Below, in pieces: positions 7,665 through 16,331 of a DNA stretch of 64,000 nt; positions within the stretch are counted from its first letter, which is position 1; each line of letters opens with the position of its first letter. The stretch comes from Cryptosporangium aurantiacum. GTDB taxonomy: Bacteria; Actinomycetota; Actinomycetes; Mycobacteriales; Cryptosporangiaceae. The position numbers were made by a program, and so were the translations under genes. The DNA lies in NCBI RefSeq assembly GCF_900143005.1, contig NZ_FRCS01000007.1:310001-374000 (forward strand), written 5' to 3'. The notes under the pieces were generated by a model. That model searched no databases, had not been told where the DNA came from, and was given only the letters and a program-made list of their open reading frames with translations.

Positions 7665-10600
7665 GTGGTCGCGGTGATCGTGAAGCGTCCGGTGCGGCAG
7701 CCCGCGCCGGAGCTCCCCGGCGGCGAGGTGGTCCTGGACCCGCCGCCCGAGGCCCCGCAGCCGAACAACCAGGCCTGGTCCCGGCTGATGATGATCATGC
7801 CGATGGGCGCCGGAGCAGCGGCGATGGGCTTGATGGTCGGCGGCGGACGCGGTGGCGCGCTGGCCTACGTCGCCGGTGGCCTGTACGGCGTCTCGATCCT
7901 CGGCATGATCGCCGCCCAGCTGGCCAACCAGGGCGGCGGCCAGAGCAAGCGCGAGATGATCGCGGCCAGGCGGCAGTATCTGCGGCGGCTGTCGCAGCTG
8001 CGGGCCGCGGTCCGGGGGACCATCCGCCAGCAGCGGGAGGCGATGCTCTACCGGCACCCGGACCCGGACGCGCTGTGGTCGACCGCGCTCAGCGCCCGGC
8101 TGTGGGAACGCCGTCCGGCCGACGGCGACTTCGGCGTCGTCCGGATCGGACGCGGTGCGCAGGAGATCGCGACGCCGCTGATCCCGCCGGAGACCCGGCC
8201 GGTCGACGAGCTGGAACCGCTCTGCGCGAGCGCCTTGCGGCGCTTCGTCACCACGTACTCGGTGGTTCCCGACCTGCCGGTCGCGATGGCGCTGCGGGGC
8301 TTCTCTCACGTCCACGCGCGGGGGGACGCCGAGCGCGTGCACGGAATGGTGCGGGCGCTGATCGCGCAGCTGGCCACGTTCCACGCGCCGGAGGAGGCGC
8401 TGATCGCGTTCTGCGTCTCCGACCAGCAGCGTCCGCACTGGGAGTGGGCGAAGTGGCTGCCGCACGCGCTGCACCCCACCCGGTCGGACGCCGTCGGCCC
8501 GGTGCGGCTGGTGGCGCCGTCGGTGACCGCGCTGGAGGCGATGCTCGACGACGTCCTGGCCCACCGCCCACGCTTCAACCCGGGTGCCGCGCCGAGCGAG
8601 GGTGTCCACCTGCTGGTGGTGATCGACGGCGGCGCCACGATCGGATCGGACCACCTGATGGCCGAGGGCGGCGTCGAGGGCGTCACGATCCTCGACCTGG
8701 GCAACCCGCCGCCGCGGGTGCTCGACCCGTCGGCGATCGTCCTGGACGTGGACGCCGACGGCGTGCTGTCCAGCACGACGATGGACGGCCGGTCGGAGAT
8801 CGGGCCCGCCGACAGCCTCGGCCCGATCGAACTGGGTGCGCTCGTGCGCCGGCTCGCTCCCTTGCGGCTGTCCGCGGCGTCGGTGGGGGAGACCCCGCTC
8901 GTCGGCGAACTCGGCCTCGCCGAGCTGCTCGACCTGGGCGATCCGTACGAGTTCGACGTGCAGCACGCCTGGGCGACGCGGCCCAACCGCGACCGGCTGC
9001 GGGTGCCGATCGGCGTGAACCCGGACGGCCGACCGGTGGAACTGGACCTCAAGGAATCCGCGCAGGACGGCATGGGCCCGCACGGCCTGCTGGTCGGTGC
9101 GACCGGCTCCGGTAAGAGCGAACTGCTGCGGACGCTGGTGCTCGCGCTCGCCGCCACCCACTCGTCCGAGACGCTCAACTTCGTCCTCGTCGACTTCAAG
9201 GGCGGCGCGACGTTCACCTCGCTGGACCGGTTACCGCACACCAGCGCGGTGATCACGAACCTCTCCGACGAGCTGGCGCTGGTCGACCGCATGCAGGACG
9301 CGATCTCCGGCGAGCTGATCCGCAGGCAGGAACTGCTGCGCTCGGCCGGTAAGTACGACTCGCAACGCGACTACGAGCGGGCCAGGGCCAGCGGTGTTCC
9401 GCTCGCCCCGCTACCGAGCCTGCTGATCATCTGCGACGAGTTCAGCGAGCTGCTCACCGCCAAACCCGACTTCATCGACATGTTCGTCCAGATCGGCCGC
9501 GTCGGTCGTTCGCTCGGTGTTCACCTACTGTTGGCGTCGCAGCGCCTGGAGGAGGGCCGGCTGCGCGGCCTGGACTCGCACCTCTCCTACCGGATCGGCC
9601 TGCGGACGTTCTCCTCGATGGAGAGCCGCACGGTACTCGGCGTCCCGGACGCCTACGAGCTGCCGCGGTCGCCGGGCAACGGCTACATCAAGGCGGGCAC
9701 CGAGGGACTGGTCCGGTTCAAGGCGGCCTACGTCTCCGGCCGGTACCAGCGCGGGAAGGACCGGCCGCGTTCGCTGCCGCGCTCGGTCGACCCGGTGCAG
9801 CTCTACACCAGCCGCTACCAGGCAGCGGCCAACGCCGAACCGGAGCCGGTAGCGGTCCCGGCCCCCGACGCCGACGAGCACACCCCGCGCGGCGAGACGC
9901 TGCTGCGCGTCCTGGTCGAGCGTCTGACCGGGGTGGGTGTCCCGGCCCACCAGGTCTGGCTGCCGCCGCTGGCCGCACCGCCGACCCTCGACCAGCTGCT
10001 GCCGCCGCTGGTCACCGACCCCGTCCGCGGGCTGACCGTCGCCGACGTGGAGCGCCGCGGCGCGCTGCACGGCGTCGTCGGCCTCATCGACCGGCCGTTC
10101 GACCAACGGCGGGACGTGCTGGACGTCGACCTGTCCGGCGCAGCCGGAAACCTGATCGTGGCGGGCGCGCCGCAGGCCGGGAAGAGCACGCTGCTGCGCA
10201 CGCTGGTGGCCGGGCTCGCGCTGACCCACACCCCCGCCGAGGTGCAGTTCTACGGTCTGGACTTCGGCGGTGGCGCGCTGGCGGGCCTGCGTGAGCTGCC
10301 GCACCTGGGCGGTGTCGCCGGCCGCCGGGACGTCGACGAGGTGCGCCGCACGATCGCCGAGATGCACACGTTGCTCACCGCGCGGGAGCAGCTGTTCACC
10401 GCGCACGGCGTCGACGGCATGGCCACCTACCGCCGGCTCAAGCGTGGCGGCCGGTTCGCCGAGGACGCGTTCGGCGACGTATTCCTCGTCGTCGACGGCT
10501 GGGGCACGCTGCGCACGGAGTTCGAGGACCTGGAGCCGGTGCTGACCGATCTCGCGCAGCGCGGGCTCGGCTACGGCATCCACCTGCTGGCCTCGGTGAG

Positions 10601-11630
10601 CCGGTGGATGGAGCTGCGACCGGCGGTCCGTGACATGTTCGGCACCCGGCTCGAGCTGCGGCTGGGTGACCCGTCGGACTCCGCGATCAACCGGCGCGCG
10701 GCGCTCAACGTCCCGAAGGACGCCACCGGCCGCGGCCTGACCCCGGACGCGATGCACTTCCTCACCGGGTTGCCGCGGATCGACGGCCACCCCGATCCCG
10801 CCAACCTCAGCGACGGCGTCGCCAAGCTGGTGCAGCGGATCCGCAACGATTGGCAGGGCGCTCCGGCGCCGGCCGTCCGCCTGCTCCCGCCGCTGCTGCC
10901 GTTCCACGCGCTGCCCCCGGCCGGGTCCGACACCGGGCGGGGCTTGCCGATCGGCATCGCCGAGGCCGACCTGTCCCCGGTGCGGCTGGACTTCGACGCG
11001 GAGCCGCACGCGCTGCTACTCGGCGACGTCGAGTGCGGCAAGAGCACGTTCCTGCGCTGCCTGGGCCGGACGATCACCGAGCGGTACGAACCGCGGCAGG
11101 CGCGGATCATCCTGCTGGACTACCGGCGCAGCCTGCTCGGGGCGATCAGCTCGGACCACCTGATCGGATACGGCACGTCGGCGGCGGTCACCACGGACCT
11201 GGTCGACCAGGTCGTCACCGTGATGAAGAGCCGCCTGCCGGGGCCCGACGTCACACCCGAGCAGCTCCGCACCCGCAGCTGGTGGAGCGGGCCCGACCTG
11301 TTCCTGCTGGTCGACGACTACGACCTGGTCGTCAACGGCCCCAACAACCCGCTGCTGCCGCTGCTGGAGTACCTCGCTCAGGGCCGCGACATCGGACTGC
11401 ACGTCGTCGTGACCCGGCGGGTCGGCGGCGCGGCCAGGGCGCTCTACGACCCGTTCCTCGGCCGGATCCGCGAGCTGGCGTCGCCGGGCATCCTGATGTC
11501 CGGGCCGCGCGAGGAGGGACCGCTCTTCGGCAACCTCAAGCCGAGGCCGCTGCCGCCCGGCCGCGGCTGGCTGGTCACTCGCCGGGGCGGAAACCAGCTG
11601 GTCCAGTTGGCCCACCTTCCGGCCGAGTGA
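7665..11630 (+). CDS. eccC: Type VII secretion ATPase EccC (three FtsK/SpoIIIE domains)
   Basis: The 1321-residue motor of the ESX system. Two transmembrane helices (about residues 38-85) precede three FtsK/SpoIIIE-like ATPase domains with Walker A motifs GATGSGKS (478-485), GAPQAGKS (834-841) and GDVECGKS (1120-1127). Domain 1 has a Walker B LLIICDEFSEL; domains 2 and 3 have FLVVDGW and FLLVDDYD. The protein is a single chain, not split into EccCa/EccCb. GTG 7665 is preceded by GGGGAG at the right distance, so the upstream in-frame ATG is not used. It would recruit substrates through the C-terminal domain. Confidence 0.96.
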   Translation: MVAVIVKRPVRQPAPELPGGEVVLDPPPEAPQPNNQAWSRLMMIMPMGAGAAAMGLMVGGGRGGALAYVAGGLYGVSILGMIAAQLANQGGGQSKREMIAARRQYLRRLSQLRAAVRGTIRQQREAMLYRHPDPDALWSTALSARLWERRPADGDFGVVRIGRGAQEIATPLIPPETRPVDELEPLCASALRRFVTTYSVVPDLPVAMALRGFSHVHARGDAERVHGMVRALIAQLATFHAPEEALIAFCVSDQQRPHWEWAKWLPHALHPTRSDAVGPVRLVAPSVTALEAMLDDVLAHRPRFNPGAAPSEGVHLLVVIDGGATIGSDHLMAEGGVEGVTILDLGNPPPRVLDPSAIVLDVDADGVLSSTTMDGRSEIGPADSLGPIELGALVRRLAPLRLSAASVGETPLVGELGLAELLDLGDPYEFDVQHAWATRPNRDRLRVPIGVNPDGRPVELDLKESAQDGMGPHGLLVGATGSGKSELLRTLVLALAATHSSETLNFVLVDFKGGATFTSLDRLPHTSAVITNLSDELALVDRMQDAISGELIRRQELLRSAGKYDSQRDYERARASGVPLAPLPSLLIICDEFSELLTAKPDFIDMFVQIGRVGRSLGVHLLLASQRLEEGRLRGLDSHLSYRIGLRTFSSMESRTVLGVPDAYELPRSPGNGYIKAGTEGLVRFKAAYVSGRYQRGKDRPRSLPRSVDPVQLYTSRYQAAANAEPEPVAVPAPDADEHTPRGETLLRVLVERLTGVGVPAHQVWLPPLAAPPTLDQLLPPLVTDPVRGLTVADVERRGALHGVVGLIDRPFDQRRDVLDVDLSGAAGNLIVAGAPQAGKSTLLRTLVAGLALTHTPAEVQFYGLDFGGGALAGLRELPHLGGVAGRRDVDEVRRTIAEMHTLLTAREQLFTAHGVDGMATYRRLKRGGRFAEDAFGDVFLVVDGWGTLRTEFEDLEPVLTDLAQRGLGYGIHLLASVSRWMELRPAVRDMFGTRLELRLGDPSDSAINRRAALNVPKDATGRGLTPDAMHFLTGLPRIDGHPDPANLSDGVAKLVQRIRNDWQGAPAPAVRLLPPLLPFHALPPAGSDTGRGLPIGIAEADLSPVRLDFDAEPHALLLGDVECGKSTFLRCLGRTITERYEPRQARIILLDYRRSLLGAISSDHLIGYGTSAAVTTDLVDQVVTVMKSRLPGPDVTPEQLRTRSWWSGPDLFLLVDDYDLVVNGPNNPLLPLLEYLAQGRDIGLHVVVTRRVGGAARALYDPFLGRIRELASPGILMSGPREEGPLFGNLKPRPLPPGRGWLVTRRGGNQLVQLAHLPAE

Positions 11631-11734
11631 CCGAAGTTTAACGTTAGTTGACGAAGTGAGCCGAGTGGCTGGAGAAGTGTTCGGGACCAACTAGGCTCGA
11701 CGGAACGGCAACGGGGGACACGGAAGGAGCTCGT

Positions 11735-12712
11735 GTGGCCGGGAACGAACTCATCGCCGACCTGGCGGCGATCGGCCAGTACGGCATGAAGATGCAGTTC
11801 TTCGCGGGTCAGGCCGGGGTGCCGATCGCGACGAAGCTCTCGGGTGTCGAGGTCGACAGCGCCGGTGCGTTCAACGGGTTCAGCGACGCCGGCACGTTCG
11901 CCGAGGGCTCGGTGATGCAGGCCGCGATGGCCAAGCAGTCGTACGCGTTCAACGCGTTCCTCGCCGACATGACCCGCGGGCTGATGGCGATCGGCAACGC
12001 CGCCAACGTGTGCGCGCACGCGTACAGCACCGGCGACATCGAGGCGGCCGAGAAGATGAACCTGCTCGGGTTCGCGTTCGCCACCGACCCGGACGCGAAG
12101 GCACCGCCCGGAGTACCGAAGGGCATCGGCGAGACGATGCTCGACCAGTCGCTCAAGCAGCAGGACTCCGGTCTGCCCGAGGCGCTCACCGATCCGAACG
12201 GTGGGACGACGGCCCAGGTCTACGGCTCCGGCTACCTGACGACGTACTCCGACGGCTCGTCGAAGATGGTGCACAGCGAGCCGATCACCGGAGCGCCGGG
12301 AGCGTCCATGATGGTCACCACGATCACCGGCGCCAACGGCCAGGTGATCAGCACTACGACCACCCACACCCGGTACAACGCCAACGGCACCTCGAACGAG
12401 TACTTCCGCAAGACCGTCACGGCGGGCACGGAGGTCGACAACGGTGAGGGCAAGAAGACCAAGAGCCCCGACATCACCGTGGTGACCGAGACCAGCGACG
12501 CCCCGAACGGCGACAAGGTCATCACAAAAACGACGACGGTCGGGGAGGCGGCGCCGAAGGTCGAGAAGACCACGGTCGACCCGACTCCGACGGCGCCGGT
12601 GACCACGCCGGGCGCCGGCCCACTGGAAAAGACGCAGGACGTGCTCGGACCCGAGGCCGGGAAGATCGACTGGCGCAAGGGTTACCAGGGCGTCGAAGCG
12701 CCGTCGTCGTAG
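11735..12712 (+). CDS. Probable type VII substrate, helical N-terminus with YxxxD motif
   Basis: A 325-residue protein between eccC and the 705-residue gene, with a strong AAGGAG five bases before GTG 11735. Residues about 1-105 are Ala-rich and helical, ending in HAYSTGDIEAAEK, where YSTGD fits the YxxxD/E type VII export signal. The rest is Thr/Gly-rich, with many TTT/TTH stretches, and resembles no enzyme I recognise. It is probably a secreted ESX-associated protein that pairs with the next product, but this is inferred from position and motif only. Confidence 0.7.
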   Translation: MAGNELIADLAAIGQYGMKMQFFAGQAGVPIATKLSGVEVDSAGAFNGFSDAGTFAEGSVMQAAMAKQSYAFNAFLADMTRGLMAIGNAANVCAHAYSTGDIEAAEKMNLLGFAFATDPDAKAPPGVPKGIGETMLDQSLKQQDSGLPEALTDPNGGTTAQVYGSGYLTTYSDGSSKMVHSEPITGAPGASMMVTTITGANGQVISTTTTHTRYNANGTSNEYFRKTVTAGTEVDNGEGKKTKSPDITVVTETSDAPNGDKVITKTTTVGEAAPKVEKTTVDPTPTAPVTTPGAGPLEKTQDVLGPEAGKIDWRKGYQGVEAPSS

Positions 12713-12730
12713 CGGATCGGGGAACCTCGC

Positions 12731-14848
12731 ATGGGGGACGAGTACTACGGCTACGACGCGGCCGACAACGACAAGCTCATCGAGCTGCGCCATCTCGGAC
12801 GCCGCACCGGCGACAACCTGACCGAGTACGGCGACAGCTCGGTCGGCTCGGACTACTTCACCGACTACGAGCAGACGTACAAGCCGACCGGCAAGCCCAC
12901 CGAGACGATGTCCCAGGAGGGCTACGACTACTTCAACAAGACCGACGGGTACGGGCGCACCGGGGCGTCCGGGTCCGGTATCGAGGCGATCTACAAGCGC
13001 ATCATGGCCCAGAACCCGGGCAAGGTGCAGGCGCTGATCGACCACTGGTACGGCATCGCCGAGGCACTGCGCTCGGTGATGGCCGAGGTCAAGACCAAGA
13101 GCGACGACGTCCACAAGCACTGGACCTCTCCCGGCGCCACGCAGTTCCTCACGCTCGGGCCGGGCGCCGCGCTGAAGTCGCTCAACGACTGGCAGATGGC
13201 CGCCGCCCAGACGTCGATGATGCTCCAGCTCGTGCTGCACGACCTGCAGGCCAAGCAGACCGAGATCCAGACGCTGTACAAGCAGTACACCGACGAGGTC
13301 GCGACGTGGCACAAGGAGATCGAGCTCAAGGGCCCGGAGGAGGTCAAGAACGCCGAAGACCTCTACGCCAAGCACATCGCCGACATCCACCAGAAGTACA
13401 CGTATCCGGCGCAGGTGATCGAGAGCAAGCTCGCTGACGCCTACTGGGACGGCTACAACGGTGTCGTCTCCAGCACGCCCGGCGTCTACGAGGGACCGAC
13501 GAACGCGGTCGTCGCGCCGCCGCCGCTCGGTATGCCGAACATGCCCGGCCTGCCCGGCGCCGGTCCGGGCGCGCCGACGGCCATCCCACCGGGCCTGGCG
13601 CCGCCGACGCCGGTCAACCCGATGACCGCGAAGCCCGCTCCGCCCACGCCGCCGGTCGCTCCCGGCAAGGGTGGGCTGGCGCCGATCGGCCCGCTGAACC
13701 CGGTCAACGCCGGGCCACCGCCTCCGGTGGCGCCCGGCAAGATCGTCCCGCCGGTCGTCCCGCCGGTCGCACCGACGCTGGGGGTGCCGCCGCCGACGAT
13801 CCTGCCGCCCTCGATCGCGAAGGGCGGCCCCGCGCTGCCTCCCGGCGCCCCACCGGCGCCGGCGCCCCCGCCGAACGTCCGGCCGCCGGTGGCACCGCCC
13901 GCACCGACTGCGCCGACGAGTCCGGTGGCGAAGTCACTGGTCAAGGGCGTACTGAAGCCGGGGGGAACCCCGGGAAACCCGAACTTGCCGCCGATGCCGG
14001 GCCGGGCGCGGCCGAACGCGACACCACCGGTACCGCCGGGCATGCGTCCGGGCAGCGACCGGCAGTCCCGGCTGGCCAGGCCGGTGTTGGGTGGTTCCGG
14101 CCCCGGCGGCGGTCCCAACACTCCGCCGCCGATGCCCGGCGGCGGGCGGCGTCCGGACGCACCGGGCGGCCCCGGCGGCATGCGGGCGATTCGTCCCGGC
14201 GGCCCGGGTGGCCCCGGCGGCTCCGCGGGGTTGCCGCCGTCCCCGTTCGCGGGGCCGCGGCCGCCGGGCCCGTCGGTCCTGGGCGGACGCACCGGGCGGC
14301 CGGGCGACCCAGGCATCCCTGGTGTGGGCCGTACGCAGCAACCGCCCGGCGCGTTGCCACCGCCCGGGGCCACCCGGCCGGTGCTGGATCGGCGCGCCGA
14401 GGCCCCGCCACCGCCACCGCCCGGACGGCAGGCGGCGCAGCGGCCGAACCTGTTCCGCCCGCAGCCCGGAAGCCTGCCCAGCCCCTGGGGCCCGTCGCCG
14501 CTGACCCGGCCGGCGGCTCCGGTGCTGAACCAGGCGGTCGGGCACCGGCCGGGGGCCACCGCGCCGATGGGCGTTCCGGACGCGCTGCGGGGCACCGCAC
14601 CGGGCGCCACCGACCGGCCGACGGACGCGACCCGGCCGGTGACCCCGGCCGACCTGGCGGCGCGCCACCACGCGGACGCGGTGGCCCCGGTGCCGGTGGA
14701 CCAGTCGCTGGCGGCCGACGCGCCGGTGGTCCGGGACGAGGACGTGTTCGCGCCGGTCACGCCCGGCGGTCCGGTGCTGGCGCAGGGCAGCACGCCGCCG
14801 GAGTACCGCACGGAGGAACGCGTCGCGCTCCCCGGGTCGGGCCAGTAG
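12731..14848 (+). CDS. Large Pro-rich ESX-associated protein with WXG-like helical domain
   Basis: A 705-residue protein. Residues about 80-235 are strongly helical, with a hairpin turn KHWTSPGATQ (about 135) that resembles a degenerate WXG turn. Residues about 250-640 are very rich in Pro, Gly and Ala (PPAPPAP, GGPGG types), and a short acidic tail follows. The layout recalls PPE/Esp-like type VII substrates, with a helical secretion module plus a long disordered arm. No toxin domain is visible. ATG 12731 follows a weak GGGGAA. It lies 18 bases after the 325-residue gene, so the two are co-transcribed and may form a pair. Confidence 0.75.
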   Translation: MGDEYYGYDAADNDKLIELRHLGRRTGDNLTEYGDSSVGSDYFTDYEQTYKPTGKPTETMSQEGYDYFNKTDGYGRTGASGSGIEAIYKRIMAQNPGKVQALIDHWYGIAEALRSVMAEVKTKSDDVHKHWTSPGATQFLTLGPGAALKSLNDWQMAAAQTSMMLQLVLHDLQAKQTEIQTLYKQYTDEVATWHKEIELKGPEEVKNAEDLYAKHIADIHQKYTYPAQVIESKLADAYWDGYNGVVSSTPGVYEGPTNAVVAPPPLGMPNMPGLPGAGPGAPTAIPPGLAPPTPVNPMTAKPAPPTPPVAPGKGGLAPIGPLNPVNAGPPPPVAPGKIVPPVVPPVAPTLGVPPPTILPPSIAKGGPALPPGAPPAPAPPPNVRPPVAPPAPTAPTSPVAKSLVKGVLKPGGTPGNPNLPPMPGRARPNATPPVPPGMRPGSDRQSRLARPVLGGSGPGGGPNTPPPMPGGGRRPDAPGGPGGMRAIRPGGPGGPGGSAGLPPSPFAGPRPPGPSVLGGRTGRPGDPGIPGVGRTQQPPGALPPPGATRPVLDRRAEAPPPPPPGRQAAQRPNLFRPQPGSLPSPWGPSPLTRPAAPVLNQAVGHRPGATAPMGVPDALRGTAPGATDRPTDATRPVTPADLAARHHADAVAPVPVDQSLAADAPVVRDEDVFAPVTPGGPVLAQGSTPPEYRTEERVALPGSGQ

Positions 14849-14878
14849 GGGGTCAGGGCAGCAGGGGTCAGGGCAGCA
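14849..14878. repeat. Tandem duplication of 15 bp at the zwf stop
   Basis: Two perfect head-to-tail copies of GGGGTCAGGGCAGCA. The second copy holds the stop codon of the leftward G6PDH gene; the first has an in-frame equivalent stop. It looks like replication slippage. Confidence 0.8.
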
Positions 14879-16238
14879 GCGTGTCCTTCGGGCCGCTGCT
14901 GCCCGCCGGGTAGTCCTGCAGCGGCACGTCATCCGCCCGCCAGGCCGCGAGCACCGGCTCGACGATGCGCCAGCACGTCTCGGCGGTGTCCCCGCGCACC
15001 GACAGCGTGGGGTCGTCGTCGATCACGCCGCGCAGGACCTCGCCGTACGGCGGAAGGTCGCCGGGGCCGAACTCCGAACCCAGCGTCACCGGGTCGAGCA
15101 CGAAAGGGTCACCCGGCCCGTTGATGTTGACGTCGAGGTCGAGCCGGTCCGGCGTGAACCCGATCCGCAGCCGGTCGGGCCGCTCCGGGCCGGTGAGGCC
15201 GAGCGGCGTGCGGGGCGGCTCCCTGAACGTGATCACGGCTTCCTTGCGGAGGTTGCCGACGGCCTTGCCCGACCGCAGCCGGAACGGGACCCCCGCCCAC
15301 CGCCACGTGTCGACGGCGACCACCATCTCGGCGAGCGTCTCGGTGTGCCGGGCGGCGTCCACACCGGGCTCGTCGGCGTAGGCCGGAAGCTGCCGGTCGC
15401 CGATCCGGCCCGCGGTGTAGCGGGCGCGGCGGCTGAAACCCACCGGGTCGTCGTTCCACACGCTGGTCGCGCGAAGCACCTGCGCCTTCCGGTCGCGGAA
15501 CTCGTGCGCGTGCAGGCTCGGTGGGGCGTCCATCGTGAGCAGCGCCAGGATCTGCAGCAGGTGGCTCTGGACCATGTCCATCAGCGCACCGGCACTGTCG
15601 TAGTAGCCCGCGCGTGACTCCAGCCCGAGGTCCTCGTCGAACACGATGTCGACCGACGCCACGTGGACGTTGTTCAGCAGCGGCTCGAAGATGCGGTTGG
15701 CGAACCGCAGGCCGAGGATGTTCAGCACGGTCGACTTGCCGAGGAAGTGGTCGACGCGGTGGATCTGCGCCTCGGGGACGATCTGGGTCAGCAGGTCGTT
15801 CAGCGCGGTCGCGGAGGCCGCGTCGACGCCGAACGGCTTCTCGCAGGCGAGCCGGGTGCGCGCCGGAACGCCGATCTCGCGCAGCGCAGCGCACGCCTTC
15901 GCGGTGACCGACGGCGGCAGCGCGAAGAACACGATCACCTCACCCTGGCAGGCGTCGAGTAGCCGCTTCAGGTCCGCGCCGTGCGTCACGTCGGCGCGGA
16001 GGTAGCGGGCGGCGTCAGCGACCTGCGCGGCCCGTTCGCCCGGGGTGCCGAACGACTCGCGGACGCGGGCCCGCCAGCGTTCGTCGTCCCAGTCGTCGGT
16101 GCCCGCGCCCAGCAGCGCGAGGCCGTCCGCGCCGCCGGAATCGAGGAGGCGCCCGAGGCCGGGCAGGAGCAGCCGCGCGGTGAGGTCACCGCTGGCGCCG
16201 AGGATCAGCAGCGTCTGGCCTGGGTTCGTTCCGGTCAT
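14868..16238 (-). CDS. zwf: Glucose-6-phosphate dehydrogenase
   Basis: A 456-residue enzyme oxidising glucose 6-phosphate to 6-phosphogluconolactone with NAD(P)+, the entry step of the oxidative pentose phosphate pathway. The N-terminal Rossmann motif is LGASGDLTARLLLPGL; the substrate motif RVDHFLGKSTVLNIL contains the conserved R-x-DH-x-LGK; EDLGLESRAGYYDSAGALMD is also typical. It is about 40 residues shorter than common Zwf proteins and is not beside 6-phosphogluconate genes. Its place inside an ESX locus may be accidental. It is convergent with the 705-residue gene. Confidence 0.92.
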   Translation of the reverse strand: MTGTNPGQTLLILGASGDLTARLLLPGLGRLLDSGGADGLALLGAGTDDWDDERWRARVRESFGTPGERAAQVADAARYLRADVTHGADLKRLLDACQGEVIVFFALPPSVTAKACAALREIGVPARTRLACEKPFGVDAASATALNDLLTQIVPEAQIHRVDHFLGKSTVLNILGLRFANRIFEPLLNNVHVASVDIVFDEDLGLESRAGYYDSAGALMDMVQSHLLQILALLTMDAPPSLHAHEFRDRKAQVLRATSVWNDDPVGFSRRARYTAGRIGDRQLPAYADEPGVDAARHTETLAEMVVAVDTWRWAGVPFRLRSGKAVGNLRKEAVITFREPPRTPLGLTGPERPDRLRIGFTPDRLDLDVNINGPGDPFVLDPVTLGSEFGPGDLPPYGEVLRGVIDDDPTLSVRGDTAETCWRIVEPVLAAWRADDVPLQDYPAGSSGPKDTLLP

Positions 16239-16282
16239 GGCATCACCATGCCCGGGGGGTCACCGGCGTATGCGCACTCGCT

Positions 16283-16329
16283 GACGCGATACCGGGGTAT
16301 AACTCGCGCTTGGACCCCGGTAACGCGTC
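16283..16329. terminator. Hairpin terminator below the eccE operon
   Basis: Sixteen-base arms (GACGCGATACCGGGGT / ACCCCGGTAACGCGTC, one mismatch) flank a 15-base loop directly after the stop of the leftward 499-residue gene. It separates this transcript from zwf. Confidence 0.65.
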
Positions 16330-16331
16330 GA

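Noticed and set aside
11444-13390. Long minus-strand open frame opposite the eccC end and substrate genes
   Set aside because: Repetitive Arg/Leu/Val composition and no motifs; the plus-strand genes have ribosome sites and domain matches.
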